From Branchiostoma floridae (taxonomy: Eukaryota; Chordata; Leptocardii; Amphioxiformes; Branchiostomatidae): a stretch of DNA of 53,607 nt. Location of the stretch: contig NC_049983.1 of the NCBI RefSeq assembly GCF_000003815.2, positions 12,727,481 to 12,781,087 on the forward strand, written 5' to 3'. The notes beneath the pieces were generated by a model. The model was not told the origin of the DNA. It was given only the letters and a program-made list of their open reading frames with translations, and searched no databases. A program made the translations under genes and the position numbers. This document shows positions 24,080 to 37,203 of this stretch, one piece after another. Within the stretch, counting starts at the first letter, position 1, and each line of letters begins with the position of its first letter.

Positions 24080-26270
24080 CAAACAAGACTTTGGTGGCTG
24101 TAAAGCTTTGTGTAACATTTGGAACTTCATCAGATAAGGCACACTGGAGAGTGGTTGATTGAAAAGACTTGTTAACATGCAATAGAACAATGATCTTAGG
24201 CTGTGTAAGGCACCGCCAGCCATCCTCCTCCGGTTACCCGGCCTCTTTCAAATGTGCCGCTCATGTAAAGTATCCTTATTTGTTCTTGGGCAGAATTTTG
24301 CTTATCGTCACCTGCTGCTTTTTGCCACCCCTCAAAGGCTGCAGTTTACTGTAAAGGAAAACATTTTGAAACCTTTTAACCTCTGAATTACAAGACATTC
24401 TGTAATGTACCTTTAAGGCCAGCTGGGACACCCTTATTTGTTGAGAGCCTATGAGGTAGTGGCAATTTTGCATAATTTACCCATGGTCCTTTGTGCCTTT
24501 GAGAGTCATGCATTTGTAAGCAGAGCCAGATGGTAAAATCATGTTAATCTGCTTAAAACAGCACAAGCCACTGGATGTGCCCCCTCCTCTCCCAGTCCCC
24601 CCTGCACCAGTCTGGAAAGTGTGTGCCTGTGCAATGCTGCCTGGTGGGAGGCCTTTGTTGGAGTAATTACAGCCTGTTGCACTTTCCCCTGGGAGCTCTT
24701 GTCTGTGCCAGAGTTTCTGCCGCTTGTGACAGCAAGCACCCTCTCAATCCCTGCTGAACTTTCTCATCTGCCTGTGAGGAGGACCTGCCCCAGGATTTTA
24801 CTTGGAGAGAGTGATGAGACCTTCCAACGTGACCCCTTCTGTCATCCCGCACTTTCCCCCTGGTGTACTTGGAACAAGTATGTAGCAGTACTGAGTAAAT
24901 AGTGCCGCTCGCTCACTGGACAGACTGGGACACTCCAGCCAGGGGGAAGGTTTCCCTATACGGCTCTCTGACAGACTTCTGGAGGGCTTGCCAACATGGA
25001 TTTTATGATTTTAAGCGTACGTATGGACACCACTTCATTTAAATTCTAGCATTAACAGTTAGCCTGGGTCATATATAAGTTTTCATCAGTGACCCAACCT
25101 TGTGTTTCTAAACGTCAGAACTATTTACTTAACTAGTCACAAAGGTTGATATTGTTCTGCCATATATCATTTGCGTAGATACAGTTCCTTTGTTACAGTA
25201 GCAAGTTGGTTCATGTTGAGAAACGTTCAGGGAGAGATTAGTCTGGATGTGTGCGTGTATACTGTGTAGCATGCTGTTTGATATCCCCGTGATGGCTGCC
25301 TGCCATGGAGTAAAGGCCATAGTAGCTGGTATCACTGGGTCGCTATTTGAAGTATGTTTGAACTATGTAGGAGAACATGGAGAGGTACTTGTGCAGGAGC
25401 TTGATTTATTTTTGACATCACACCAGCATTTTCTGCTCTTTATTTTTGGTTGTGCTTGTAATAGTCCTAGCCATTTTTTCGGGGTAACCATGGTAGCTCC
25501 TGCCGGACTGTTGATAAATATTTATTGAACAGGAATCCTGGAGGTTTATTTGGACGATTTTCTGGCTCACACTTGGCAACTAATCACTTCTAAGGCTGTC
25601 CTTACCCAACACTCCATGTGTAACAAAAGTTTCCTGTGTTAGGTCCCCCTGTCCTTTCTTTCTTGCCCCTATAGACCAGTATATCTTAACTCAGTCAAAA
25701 GATTATTGATCCTGGGAACCCCAGAGGTTCTCTGTAACCCTCTGGTGGCTATTTTAAGATACCTTGTTCATAGGAACATCTGTAGTGGTGTTGATTTCAG
25801 AGGGAGGATTATGTTTATACTGGCTTTTCATGGACAGGGTGTCTCGCTGTGTTCGTGTGAAACGGCAGCCGAGACCCAAAACTCCCGCTGTTCACCCGAT
25901 AACATTGTCAGGTAGCGCTGCGCCGCCACTCATTAGCATTTTCCCAGCATCCAGTCCGTTAACTTTGAACTGGCCCTAATCATAATCAAACTGGACTTTT
26001 GTTACAGCAACTTGAAGTAACTCATTAGGTGTGTTTTCCTTGGTCAGATGACATTTCCAGATAAGGTTTCTTTCAAACCACTGAAAGGATAGTCCAAGAA
26101 CATAAGCAAATGTGTGCCGACCCAGGGGGGATAGGAAAGGACTCCGCACAGTGCAGGAGCACGTAGAGCCCAGCTAAGGGTTACTCAAGGTGCTAATGCA
26201 AGGGTATTGAAAGACACCCCCTTTTCTCCTGTGTTGTCTTAGCCATAATACAGCATTTACCAGAAGGATC
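24080..26270. other. non-coding stretch, nothing recognised
   Basis: Ordinary intron-like or intergenic sequence. Short open frames on both strands lack splice borders or family resemblance. Confidence 0.55.
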
Positions 26271-26279
26271 TGACACTTG

Positions 26280-27180
26280 GTAAACTTTTCACACGCTTGG
26301 AGAGGTTTACTGTAAAACATCGCAAAAGCCCGCTTGGGGTTCCCCGCTAATCCCCATTAGAGTATTAGGGGTTCCGCTTTGCCTTTCATTCCCCAAATAT
26401 CTATTTATGTAAGGAATCATCCAGGGGTATCCCTGGCATTACCCTTTCCCCTTGAGATGCAATAGGGTTTGTTAGTGGCTGAATCTCTGAGATTCTAGAG
26501 GGTGGGGGTTGATTGGGTGATCCCAGGGGGTGTGGGGGCTTAGAGATTTTGTTAATTAATGAAAAATATGATCTATGGTTGTGAGCGCAAGCAGATAAAT
26601 AATATTGCTCACAATCTATAACTTAAATGTATCATGAATGTTAGGCAACTTCTTATAATATGAAATATAATGGGTGGGTGCCAGTCATCCTGTATCACTT
26701 GTGACAAAGTTCCTAAAATTCTAAGATACAGAGAAGGAAGCAAAGGTTTACACAGGGAGCCCAGAAAATGATTGAACGATTACACGCACATCACTTTTTT
26801 TTTCACAGGCCCATCCCAATTCCCGCAAGGCCTTCCTTAAACATTTCTCAGGGAAGAACAAAAGATGTCCCAACCCTTCCAATTATTGATTCCTCAGTGC
26901 TTTAAATCGCCCCATTCAGAAAAAATTCTTGTACAGATATTTGATCAGGTAATTAGCAAGGAACTTTCATGCTCCCTAGCAGTTGAAGATGGGGCTTGAT
27001 TTTCTACCACATGCACCTTAAAAGGCCGGAAGACCCAGGCTTCTTTGTCCGTACGTCCTCTGCGGCCCTGTAATTCCCATAATTACCAGCTTCCTTGATC
27101 CATTCTTTGATGTTCCCACCACATCGCCCGTGCCCACGTGGGATTGAGCTCTAGAAACTGCTGGCAGCTGACAGTGCTAG
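26280..27180. promoter_or_regulatory. candidate cis-regulatory region
   Basis: Contains an inverted homeodomain-type pair CTAAT-CCCC-ATTAG (26347-26360) that also gives TAATCC (Otx/Pitx type), TTAATTAATG near 26555, GGTAATTAGC near 26950, an exact CArG box CCTTAAAAGG (27016-27025) with an E-box CACATG three bases upstream, the palindrome CCCACGTGGG (27133-27142) and CAGCTG (27165-27170). These are sequence facts, but each motif alone is expected by chance in tens of kb. No coding potential seen. Confidence 0.22.
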
Positions 27181-29083
27181 ACGTTTTATACCAGAATATT
27201 GCCGTTTAAGTTTGAATAAGGCTTTGGGAAGTGTTAGCTATAATCGCACAATATCTCAAAACTCTTAAGTGGAAATCGTTTTCCCTTCATGTGTGGTATT
27301 CTGTGTCTTTTGGAGACTCAACCTTAATGGCAGGTGACTTGAGTCGGATCAAATTGAGTTAAACAACGTTTTTGTGCTGGAACCAGTTTAAACCTGAAAT
27401 TACCTGTGCCTTGAAGTTGAAATACCACATGGATCAGTAGGCACATTTGTTCAGGACGTACAGGTGATCGCTGTTTGAGCAGGTTTTCAGTGTCCTTCGA
27501 TGACGAGGTCTCTTCTTTGATCTATAATCACTGAGGATTACGGGGCTCCCGACTACTGTTTTGCCTGATACAAGTGTAAAGTTTAAATACTTCATGGATC
27601 AGCAGATGAAAGAATTTTTGCTGAACCCGGGATTTTTCCTACTTCGACGACAGTTGTTTTTGTACCTAACATGGGCTTTCCTTTGAAGTGACCAACTTAA
27701 GCATTCTTAAAGAGCACCAGCAGGCAGCCTGTTCCCTGCTTTTACCAGCTATTTTGATTTCACGCTTGGACTAAATGAGTGTTTTCTTGGCACTAGATGC
27801 TGTAAGCTGGGAAAAGCTTTTAAATTCTACCAAAACTGTATACATTCGTGATAAAGTCACAAAACGGCATGCCACGGTATATTTTTTTCAATGAGGGAGA
27901 CGCTAAAACTAAAGTATCCTACCATATTTTGTCAGTTGCTCACTATTGTAGAGGCCCTGCAGGTTTTCTGTTGAAAACACTCCACACGAAACAGTGGAGC
28001 GAAATTCGGGTCAAGTATTTTGGAGGGCTGTTGTTAGGGAGCATTACCCTCTGTACAACATCAATCAGCTGGCCAGTAGTGCGGCTGCCTCTTTCAACCT
28101 CTCCTTCTGCCTAATCTGGTGGCTTCCTCTCCTCTGGGGCCCCACAGTGGACAGGCACCCAGTGCTAACAAGGTTTCCTAGTATCCACTCGTGAAAATAT
28201 CTCCTGCCAATACAGGGTATATATAAACAGTAAGACGTCACAGAAAAATGCACCAGCAAGTTGTCAGAGCACTTGTTTAACAACAGACAAAGCAAACCTG
28301 TTTTACCTCCCCAGGAAGGGATTTGTGGGGTCACTTTTTAATTTCTGGACAAGTTTGTTTGTTTGGTTTCGATGTTGTTTATTCCTCTTTCTCCCTCTTG
28401 ACTAATGCAGATAAGACTAGAAGCCTTTGAGGAAGGGATGTAAGGTCTTAGTCGGTTTCTTGTGGTGAAAACTTGCGAAGAACACAAACCACATGGCCTG
28501 CAGCGTTTCCCAGGTAATTCTGCAGTGGTTGCTCAGTATTCCAGATTTAGACACTGTTGATGTAGAGTCTCTGGCGTTGTCCCGCGATCATATCGCACAT
28601 CATTGTTGCATCTAACACAAGACTCCTGCCGGAAGTGTTTATATGCTTCAGCCAATGTGTGAGCACTGAAGTGTGCATCACTTGTTTATTTACATTGTCA
28701 AGTTCACAGCTCTAAGCAGGTTTTCATTCAAAGCGTGTCTTTGAAGAAAAGCACCAGCCTGGAGAGGTTGATTGGATCATTGAATTCAACCATATGGACC
28801 ACAGCTATTGTGATATATTTAGACACTTTACCCTCGTCTCCCAACAGCTGCATGTATAGCCAATTTACAATGTTACACAACACATTATTTGTACATGATG
28901 TTATGACCATTTCATATCTGCAGGCTTGCCAACTCCTAGCACCAATGACATTGCATGCTATCTGTTTATGAGGAGTTCCTTTACTCAGTTTGGTAGTGAT
29001 GAATCGCATGGTGCATACTTGTTAGCTTATGGTAGTCTGTGGATAGATATATTTGGGATGAAGACATCAGGGTAATGTTGTGT

Positions 29084-29118
29084 AGGGGAGCCCCAGACAG
29101 GCTCCCCTGCTGGGAGCC
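29084..29118. repeat. two overlapping, mutually exclusive hairpins
   Basis: AGGGGAGCC (29084-29092) pairs perfectly with GGCTCCCCT (29100-29108) across a 7-base loop. The GGCTCCC part of that second arm also pairs perfectly with GGGAGCC (29112-29118) across a 5-base loop. Only one hairpin can form at a time. Confidence 0.7.
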
Positions 29119-30028
29119 TGGGCCAGGGCTTAGAAAAAGGCTGGGCTAGGAGGTGAAAGGGAAAGAAGCCAGAGTACATGTTGGAAACCCTCCTAGTCCT
29201 AGAAGATGTGTTGGGTCAAGGTTGTACAGAGTTGTAGCCAAAGGATGTTGGCTGGTTTTGAGATGAACCAGTTAACTGGAATGGAAATTTTGTTGAAAGT
29301 TTACAAGAACAGGACATTTGCTGTCTTCCATGTGTACCACCATGTTGTACAGGTCTGGGCCCATGGGGGAGGGTATTCAGTAGCAGAGTCTGATTACACA
29401 GTAGATATCAGAGTAGATAGGGCTGTCTCAGCTCAGCTTCCCTCTGTCTGGGACCTGCATTCTGAATCTCGAACTCCAAAATGAACTTTTTCAGACCTGA
29501 ACTATTTCTCATAGCAATGTCTTCAAAATCTATAAAAATAAAGAAAGGCCAGTAACGCTTTTTTTTGTGTGAATCCAAGACCTGGGTGCTTCTCTCATCA
29601 TTTCCATAACTGGCAGAAGTACAAATGTTGAATCCCTGGCATTCGGATTTTTAATGATGTGGAATAACAAATAAATCCTCAGAAATTTAGTCCAGTTAGA
29701 GAATTGTGCTTGTGCACATATAACATCACAAAAGGCAGGGTGTGTTCCGAAGTTTTTGACCAGAAGACAGGACATCGTCTGGTACTGATGTGGTGATTCC
29801 TCTTCCTGTTTGTACACCGTCAACACTTCCTTAATCCTTATCATGTCAAAACATGGCTGTGTCCAGGAAAATGTACATATATGATTAATTGCATCTGTCA
29901 AATGACAAGTCACCATTAAAAGTTAAATAGGTTCAAGGTACCATCTTCCTACCTGGATTAGGATGTTCCAACTAAAGAAGGAAGTGAGATTTGAGAATCT
30001 TGAAACTAGTGTTGTTTTATTTGCTTGT

Positions 30029-30073
30029 TTTTCTTAAATTCATCTAGCATCTAACAACATGAATTTAAGAAAA
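30029..30073. repeat. 15-bp perfect inverted repeat
   Basis: TTTTCTTAAATTCAT (30029-30043) and its exact complement (30059-30073) flank a 15-base loop. The stem is AT-rich. It directly abuts the tandem duplication at 30076. Confidence 0.8.
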
Positions 30074-30075
30074 TA

Positions 30076-30153
30076 CTAGTATGTTGTAAAAAGATGTTGT
30101 TTGCAAACTTCAACCTAGTATGTCGTTAAAAGATGTTGTTTGCAAACTTCAAC
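30076..30153. repeat. 39-bp tandem duplication
   Basis: Two adjacent 39-bp units (30076-30114 and 30115-30153) begin CTAGTATGT and end TTTGCAAACTTCAAC. They differ at only two or three bases, in the TTGTAAAA versus CGTTAAAA part. Confidence 0.9.
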
Positions 30154-32548
30154 AAGATCCAATTTGGTCAGGGGGCTTCTATTTCTTGAGGAGATGCCTT
30201 GAGGTCAGAGTCCAGCTATAAGGTCATCCTCAATTGACCTGGCTGTCTTCTACAATGTCCTGGTATGAAGGTAGCCCTGACTCTGATTAAAGTTGAGGTG
30301 TGGAGACACAGGAGTGGACATAGGAGTGGGTAGGGTCATGACTCTGGAAAATCACAAGAATGGGAGAAACTCTGGTTGTTACAGAAATGAAATCAAAACA
30401 AATGAAAAACAGTCCTAAGTGGCCCTTCCATGCAGGAATAACGGTTTCGACAGGTGAGGGGAATGATATGACAATGTCACGAGGAAGACATTATCCATAA
30501 CTTCTTATTTTGCCATTGTCTTGGGAAATGCTTACTCTGAGAAAGTGACCATAAAGCAAATCACACAGACACACCTGTAATTGTCCACAGCTGTGGTTGA
30601 ACCTGCCCTTGAAGCTCATTACACCATGACAATTACAAACAGAACATCCCAGGCCACCAGAGTGACCACAAGATAGCTGTTGTCCACTCATGCATGCTGC
30701 TGTGGCAGTGGGGCCACACAGATTTCATGGTGGATGACAGGACAGAATGAGATCTTCCTTGACCTTCGCTCCCTGGTGGCCGTGTCTCCTTTGAAACCTT
30801 GGCTTTGATGGTCCCAGTGATCTGTGGTTAAGTTGGTCAGGCCGGAACACATGTCATGACAAGAGAGATGTTCCAAGACATACTAACTAACTGCACATGT
30901 ACGTCCCTTTTCTGTGATACAAAGAAACATCAGAAATGTGTCATTTTGACTGAAAATTGAGTGTCTGGTCGTTATGTGCACACCTTGACAGGAACACCCC
31001 CTATCAGGTGTGATGTGATCTGCCCTTTGTCAGCAATGAAATGACCGGAATGTGCCATTGTTTAGTAAAGACAGGTGAACAAACTAGTATGAACAAACCC
31101 TACCAAATGGAAAATGCACTGTGCGAAGAAGAAGAATTGAATGAAACAATTTAGTGTTTTATTAGCTCTTAGGCAGGAAACATCTGTGTTGTATCCTTCT
31201 TTTGACCAATGGTTTGAACTGTTTTCATTTGTTGTTTGTAAATTACCATGCTATAAACAACAACTAACAGCTCCCATGAATTTTACTGATGTTCCAAATT
31301 ATTCTGTGCCCAGCTTATTCCCGAGACTTGGACATGCTGCACTGTTCAATGTTTACTATCCCAGCAGCACTCTTCACACAAGGGTGCTAGTCACAAGCTA
31401 ATTTACTTGTCAACCACTCTGTAATTCTCTGCAAATTATTACCACAGCGATAATGTGGCAGTAATAACTCAGGCTCTTAGTGTGTATAGCATCAGCTAAT
31501 TTTATAGCTTCAATTGGATGAGCACCTGACAATGCAGAGTAATTTGGGTGATTATCCTAATAGATCATGGTGCTTCCCTCATCAATTTCCATGATATACA
31601 ACAATATGTAGTTTTGCCTGGTATTGCCAGGGTAGGAAAGCTCTCGGGGAATGTTGAAAATCCATATCAAAATATAAAACAAGGGGTTTTACATGTAGAA
31701 TGTTTGTAAGTTGTAGCTTATGAGCATTCCTTAAGGTTTGAAGTGTTCAGTGGCATAGATTTGTTGGTGAACAGAGGATAGAAGATTGTTTCAGTACACA
31801 GGGTAAACATGCTACGTTGGTAGCACTTTGGTTTGAGATCCGTGCAAGTCTGTAACCAACCAGTTGTTTAGCTGTATTGTTATTGTCCTGCTCCAACACC
31901 AAGCTGCACATTAGGGCAGTCCTTTAAATGGGGTGTTGGGCTGTTTAAGGCAGTAACTTTGTCCTGTAAATGTAACCTCACAGCGGCCCACTCCCCAGGA
32001 AGTGTTTCCCACTATTCTGGTGCCTGTGCTTGTACCCTGTGACATCTCGGTAGGGCTCTTATGTGCAAAGGGTGAGGGATAGTCTACTTCCCGCAGGCAG
32101 ACATAGCAGACGGAGCAGCACCCAAATTGCTCCTAAATAGGGAAGGCAGCAAGCCTGGTATTCCCATTACAGGCATCAAAATAGTGGTTACATCAAAGGT
32201 GGAAGAAGAATCACTGCAGGGCATGTTAACTCTATATGGTGCAGGCACACCCGCCAGGACTTTCCCGGCCCTTGTGTTATCATCCCCCATGTACAACCTT
32301 CACATCAAACAGGCAGGAAGACTTTTTGATTAAAAATTAAGGTTTTCCTGCATGCATCCCTTCGGGGCTGATAAAGCCTTATAAAACTAACAAGGTTGAA
32401 GTGATCCGCCTCTGAGAATGTATAACAAAAAATTTGATATTGCTCCCCTGATGCCTTGGTCTCAGTTCTCCCCTTACTAACGAACATCAGTCATTTTTTT
32501 GGATTTACGTTAATTAGGCCTAGCTGATGCGGGTGCAGATCAGAAGAC

Positions 32549-32628
32549 ATGCACACACATGTACGTACGCAGACATGCACGCGCACATACAGACACACAC
32601 ACACATGCACGCACACACACACACACAC
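32549..32628. repeat. CA microsatellite, interrupted
   Basis: An imperfect CA repeat broken by ATG, GTACGTACG and GCGC units. It is followed at 32649-32682 by two 17-bp near-copies starting CACCATCCT. Confidence 0.85.
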
Positions 32629-33989
32629 CCTCCTAATATATACAGTGTCACCATCCTAACGCATACACCATCCTGATGCCTACACCTGACAGACACATAA
32701 AAAAGACCAATTGCTGTTGGAAAGCAGCCAAGGCTTTAGTAACAATTTAGTACCTTGTGATACATCATGTTTTGCGGAACTATGGGGTGCTGACAGTAAT
32801 GTCTTTCAAGCATGTTCAGGAATTTAGAATGTAATATTTCTCTTCGGTTTTAAATAAATTGTCTTCTTTGAAATACAGCACATGTTCCTGTACATGTGTA
32901 CGTACAGCCAGAAGATCTTATCCCACTGGCAATTATCGGTCATCAGTGTGAAAAAGTGAAATCAAAGTTCCTTTCAGAGATAAGGCAGCAAATCAGTTAA
33001 CGTTACATGACTTGTACAGATATCATTGTACATCAGTGCTTCAGGGCAGGATGCTGCAAGGATACTGCTGTGTATGATACTTGAAATTTAAATGCTTCAT
33101 TTGGTAGTAAAGTGGCCAGTGGTGTGAGAGAGCCTGCTGTCATCACCTGACCCTTGAACCTTCCACAGCCAGCCGCCTCTGGGCCTTTCTTTGGACAACT
33201 GGCACAGAAACATTGGACAATTTGCGGTCTTTTGGCCACTTCATTCCTGTTATGCACCTACCACCGCTTTGAATGAGAGGGGCCATTAATTTTTCTCTTG
33301 ACCCATTAACAGTAGGGTGGGAAGGAGGTCTATTTTTCATCCTGACAGGAGGTTTTCCAAAAGAGTGTTATCAGTGACCTTGCCTGAAGGGAGGCCCTGT
33401 CACCCTCCCATTAGATGCCACTCTGGCAATCTTCCAGCCAACTTGTCTTTCTGTTGGGAAAAGCAAAGTGGTGGCCCAGCTTCACAGACATGCCGATTTA
33501 CAGACAGGAGACAAATGGACAAAATGGGAATTTTATACAAATGGACCCTGGCAACTGCTAATAAGGTGAAAGGGCTTTCCGTTGCACTTAAATCTCTCCC
33601 AACATTGCAAAATGTTGAATTATGAGTCATTTCTTCTTGCCAGGTGGCACAAAATTGGAATTAAAGGCTGCCTATTATGTGCCTCTGCCTTTTGGTGTCC
33701 CATTTTTCTTCATTTTATTTTCCGCCAAATTCTGTTTGCCGCGCCTTCCTTTGACTAGGAAGCGGCTATTTGAAAACTCTTTATTACTTGCCGACTGTAA
33801 TATGAGCTAAGCCACTCAGCAAAAATAATCTGCGAGCAGAAATGAATTAAAAATTGAGAATGCTTTGATGAAAACGCAGCAGCCTTCTCTTTCAACAGTT
33901 GCTGTTTGGCAGGGCAAACATCAGTGCACTTGACATTGACAAGTGTAAACTGTTAGCACATAGTTTGGATGGCCTGTGGACCTGTTGGC

Positions 33990-34560
33990 TTATTTGCATA
34001 TGGCTGAGCAATCTTAATTGACATCATGCTCCTGTTGTCGTAACATGGATGATCTCCACACCAGCAGCCTAGGGCTACGACTTCTAGGCATGTTTCTATT
34101 TCCAGACCTCGCTGTTAAGATATTTCCGTACTCGAATGCCAGCGTGCATTAACCACAGGTTGTGCGTATGGAAAAGAGGCGGCATCACGAAACTGCGAAT
34201 GACTGATTTACAGATGGGATAACGATGAGTGAAGCGGTATGCATTCTTTTGGATTGCGCTGTCCATTTCAGTACTGCTATTTTCTCCTTATGGGCAATGA
34301 AGGGGTCGTAAAACGGAAAATTGCGTGCCAGTCTTGCCACAGCAGGAGGTACATGTATGCTGCAGAAGTTGGAATAACATCTTTACAGCATGATCTCATC
34401 CCATGCATACATTACTGACCAGATTTGCATCGGCAAATGGGGTAGTATGGACGCACGAGTAACCATGGCGATACGGGTGAGAAGTCCGCTCTGGGCTAAT
34501 CCGAACGTAATATTCTCTGTGATGCTTTACATCGCACCTCTTTGAAAAGGTCCACTGCGG
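33990..34560. promoter_or_regulatory. candidate cis-regulatory region
   Basis: Contains an exact octamer ATTTGCAT (33992-33999), a Runx-type AACCACA near 34150, a raised number of CpG between 34070 and 34560, and complex non-repetitive sequence. No exon is visible. The call rests on texture only. Confidence 0.15.
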
Positions 34561-36950
34561 CTAAGCTATATGTGACTCATATACTCATAGAGTGGTTTGA
34601 ATATCTATAAGAAGTGAATTTTCGTACTTTTGGGTCTCTTTCTTTAGAAAGGTCCAGTGGTCACATCTGCCCCCAGAGGTTGACCGGGGAGAGGTTGTGC
34701 CCCCGCGGTTGTAAATCACAGGTTTGGAGCATGGGGTAATGAGGACATCACCCCACCTTTCCCTATGTCCTCTACTTTATCATAATGTCATTGATGTGTC
34801 CACGGAGGGGCATAATATATACTAATGAGGCAGTAGAAAGGGCAGGCAGCTGAGTTCATGCCACCTAATGGCTTTTTGATGACACCAGTACACTGGGTTG
34901 ATGTGTCCGAGTAGTTAGGAAACCATCTCTTGTCTGTGTAGAATCCAGCCCATTTCTCTTGCTCCTGATGCTGTAGTGTCCTAATGGTAATGGTGGGGGT
35001 ATTGTATACTGATCAGGGGGGGTCGGTGTTGGACTGCAGGGTTACATGGCAGGTCAGGACCTCACCATTATGCCTGTCCACAAGCTTACCCCATGTTTGC
35101 CCTGTGTGATGCATGGGCAACTTTTCCTAGACAGTGGTCAGCCTGGCCCGAAACATGGCGCTGAGGCGTCTGATGCACAATGCATGTTGGTTAGGGCTGG
35201 CCAGACGGAGTAGGAGAGACGGACATCATGGTGTCTGGTACAATTTGGAAATAGAATTACCGGAGATCCCGCTTTATGAAAGAGGTATTTGCAGGTTCAC
35301 TGGTTTCGAGGGTAGGGGTTACGGGCGGCCAGTGCACCCCCACCCCTGGATGCTATTGTTCTGATGACAAGTTCAAATGCAGACAATATGGCCAGAGTCC
35401 TCCTGTGGGTCGTTATCACCCCAGGACCATCGGTAGCAGTTTAGCTGTCCCCTGGTCCTCTGAAATAGAATTGGCTCAATTGGCCGCCAGTGGGGCATGT
35501 GCTACCTGATGGAAGCATACAGGGTCAGCCTGCACCATCAAAATGAAAAGCCACATGATTTAGGGCTCCCCTTTGGGTTGTAAAGTGAAGCTGGACCAGA
35601 GCTACTGATTATTTATGAACGTTCCCTCCAGGTAACCAAGCCAACCACCACTACAAACTGCAAACCTCCCTTTGTAGGATAACATCTAGATACATTATAA
35701 TATCATTATTCATCTGTACTCATTTCATGACATGTTGCTCTTGGACATATAATTAGTGAAAAAGGAACTTTTGACTGTCATCCAATCATGCATGCAGCCT
35801 ATGGGGCTTGCTGTAATGAGGAATTGGGACTGGCATTCAGTGCTTGAAAATTTTTACATTGTCCAAGCCTTTCTGCTTGGCCACCCAAACAAGGAAATGA
35901 GCAAAAAGTGATGATATATGTCTCCCCTAAGTATCAGGAATCCTTTCAGTTAACCCATGGCATAGTTGGAGCTAATTGCTGCTCTCCCTCTGGCTACAGC
36001 CTTGCCATTTCGCTCTAGTAACTCTGAGATAAGGCATTGTACAAGAAACTACCTCATTATTGGTTCTGACAGGTTTCTGTGCTGTCCAGACAGTGTGTGA
36101 TAAAGGGGTGGAATGGCGACAGTGACAGATGTGGATTGTCCACTCTCCACACCTTTTGGTGTTCTCCCGACCATATAATGAGAACAGCTAGGGTTTCCTG
36201 ATTGAGTCATACTATATCCCTGACCAATATTCCTGCCTTTCCTTTGGTGTTGAAGTTCTCTGGTCACAGGAGACTGACTGTAAACTGCATAATGTCACTG
36301 CTGCCTTTCACTGTAGCCAAACCCAAGGCAAGCCTGAGGAAATGTATGTTGGAAGAATGGGCAGCTGTGAGAAGGCTAGCAGCTAGGCCTTCACCAGGGA
36401 AGACGTCATTGCAGTGCTTTCCGCGCATACCCGTAGTTTTAATTGGAAATGTTCAGATATTCATAGCCCTTTTTTGTCCTTGTCAGTTTTGGAGTGTGGA
36501 AATAAATGTTGTGGGCATTAATCATTGACAAATGCATATGCAGCCAGGCACTTGTGTATAATAAGCTTTTGGATGGAGGCCAGTTTTATGTATTTTTAAT
36601 CATAAAGCAATGGTGCAATAATTGCCTGAGTTATATCTCCCAGGCCTGTCATAAAATTCCGCTGAAGAAAAGCCTAATGGGTAGCGGAGGATAGGTGGAT
36701 GTGGGCTTGTAATAACAGTTGACATAATTTACCACTGCTTTCTTCACACTTTTGTTCGGCCTATTCATATTTGATGCTTCCAGTCCAGCACAGTTCGGAG
36801 GCATGTGTGTCGTGTGGACGTTTGAATGATGCTAACAACCTGGTTAGAGACTAAGTGGCTGTATTTGATTCGCTGCTCAGTCCCAGCCAGTAGGGGGGAG
36901 TGTCCGCATACGTAATCACCCTCATTACCTATGCATAGATCTTAACTTGG
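34560..36950. other. non-coding stretch, nothing recognised
   Basis: No exon-like frames with matching splice borders. I looked here for the missing first half of PDZ1 (a GFNIIGG-type loop or a D-R-I-I-E end before a GT donor) and did not find it. Confidence 0.5.
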
Positions 36951-37203
36951 GGTATACATTCTATTAGAAAATGTCCCAAATTTTATGCAGATAAGGCGGG
37001 GTGACAAATTACCCGTAAGGTGGGAATGAGTTTGCAAGTTATTAGTCCATCATTCGTGGTTCAAAGGCAGGCAGGAGGCAGCCTGTGTGTGTTGTTAGTG
37101 CTTAGCTCTGGCAAACAGGGTAGGGAATCTCAGGAGTGTGGACTAGACAGGAGGGTTAGGTAGGAGAGGCAGTGGGTGCTGCTTGCACCAGGCTTTGTAA
37201 AGG
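36950..37203 (+). promoter_or_regulatory. possible 5' UTR and promoter of the short isoform
   Basis: If the MGNYLC exon is real, transcription must begin in this stretch. I see no TATA box at a useful distance and no CpG island. The last 130 bases are purine-rich (repeated CAGG, GGAG and GGTAGG runs), which could be an untranslated leader. Support is positional only. Confidence 0.12.

Larger units (their letters stand above)
27180..33990. other. non-coding stretch, no exon recognised
   Basis: I see no convincing exon. Hairpins and tandem repeats near 29084, 30029 and 32549 are listed separately. A start-plus-donor combination, MACSVSQ then GTAATT, lies at 28493-28513 and is treated as chance. 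Confidence 0.55.

Noticed and set aside
28493-28513. MACSVSQ followed by GTAATT, phase 0
   Set aside because: Weak start context (C at -3), no acylation signature, and no support beyond chance.
35630-35690. NQANHHYKLQTS reading, which recalls the HYKL segment of vertebrate short isoforms
   Set aside because: A TGA lies just upstream in frame with no ATG, no phase-0 donor follows, and the match is only four residues.
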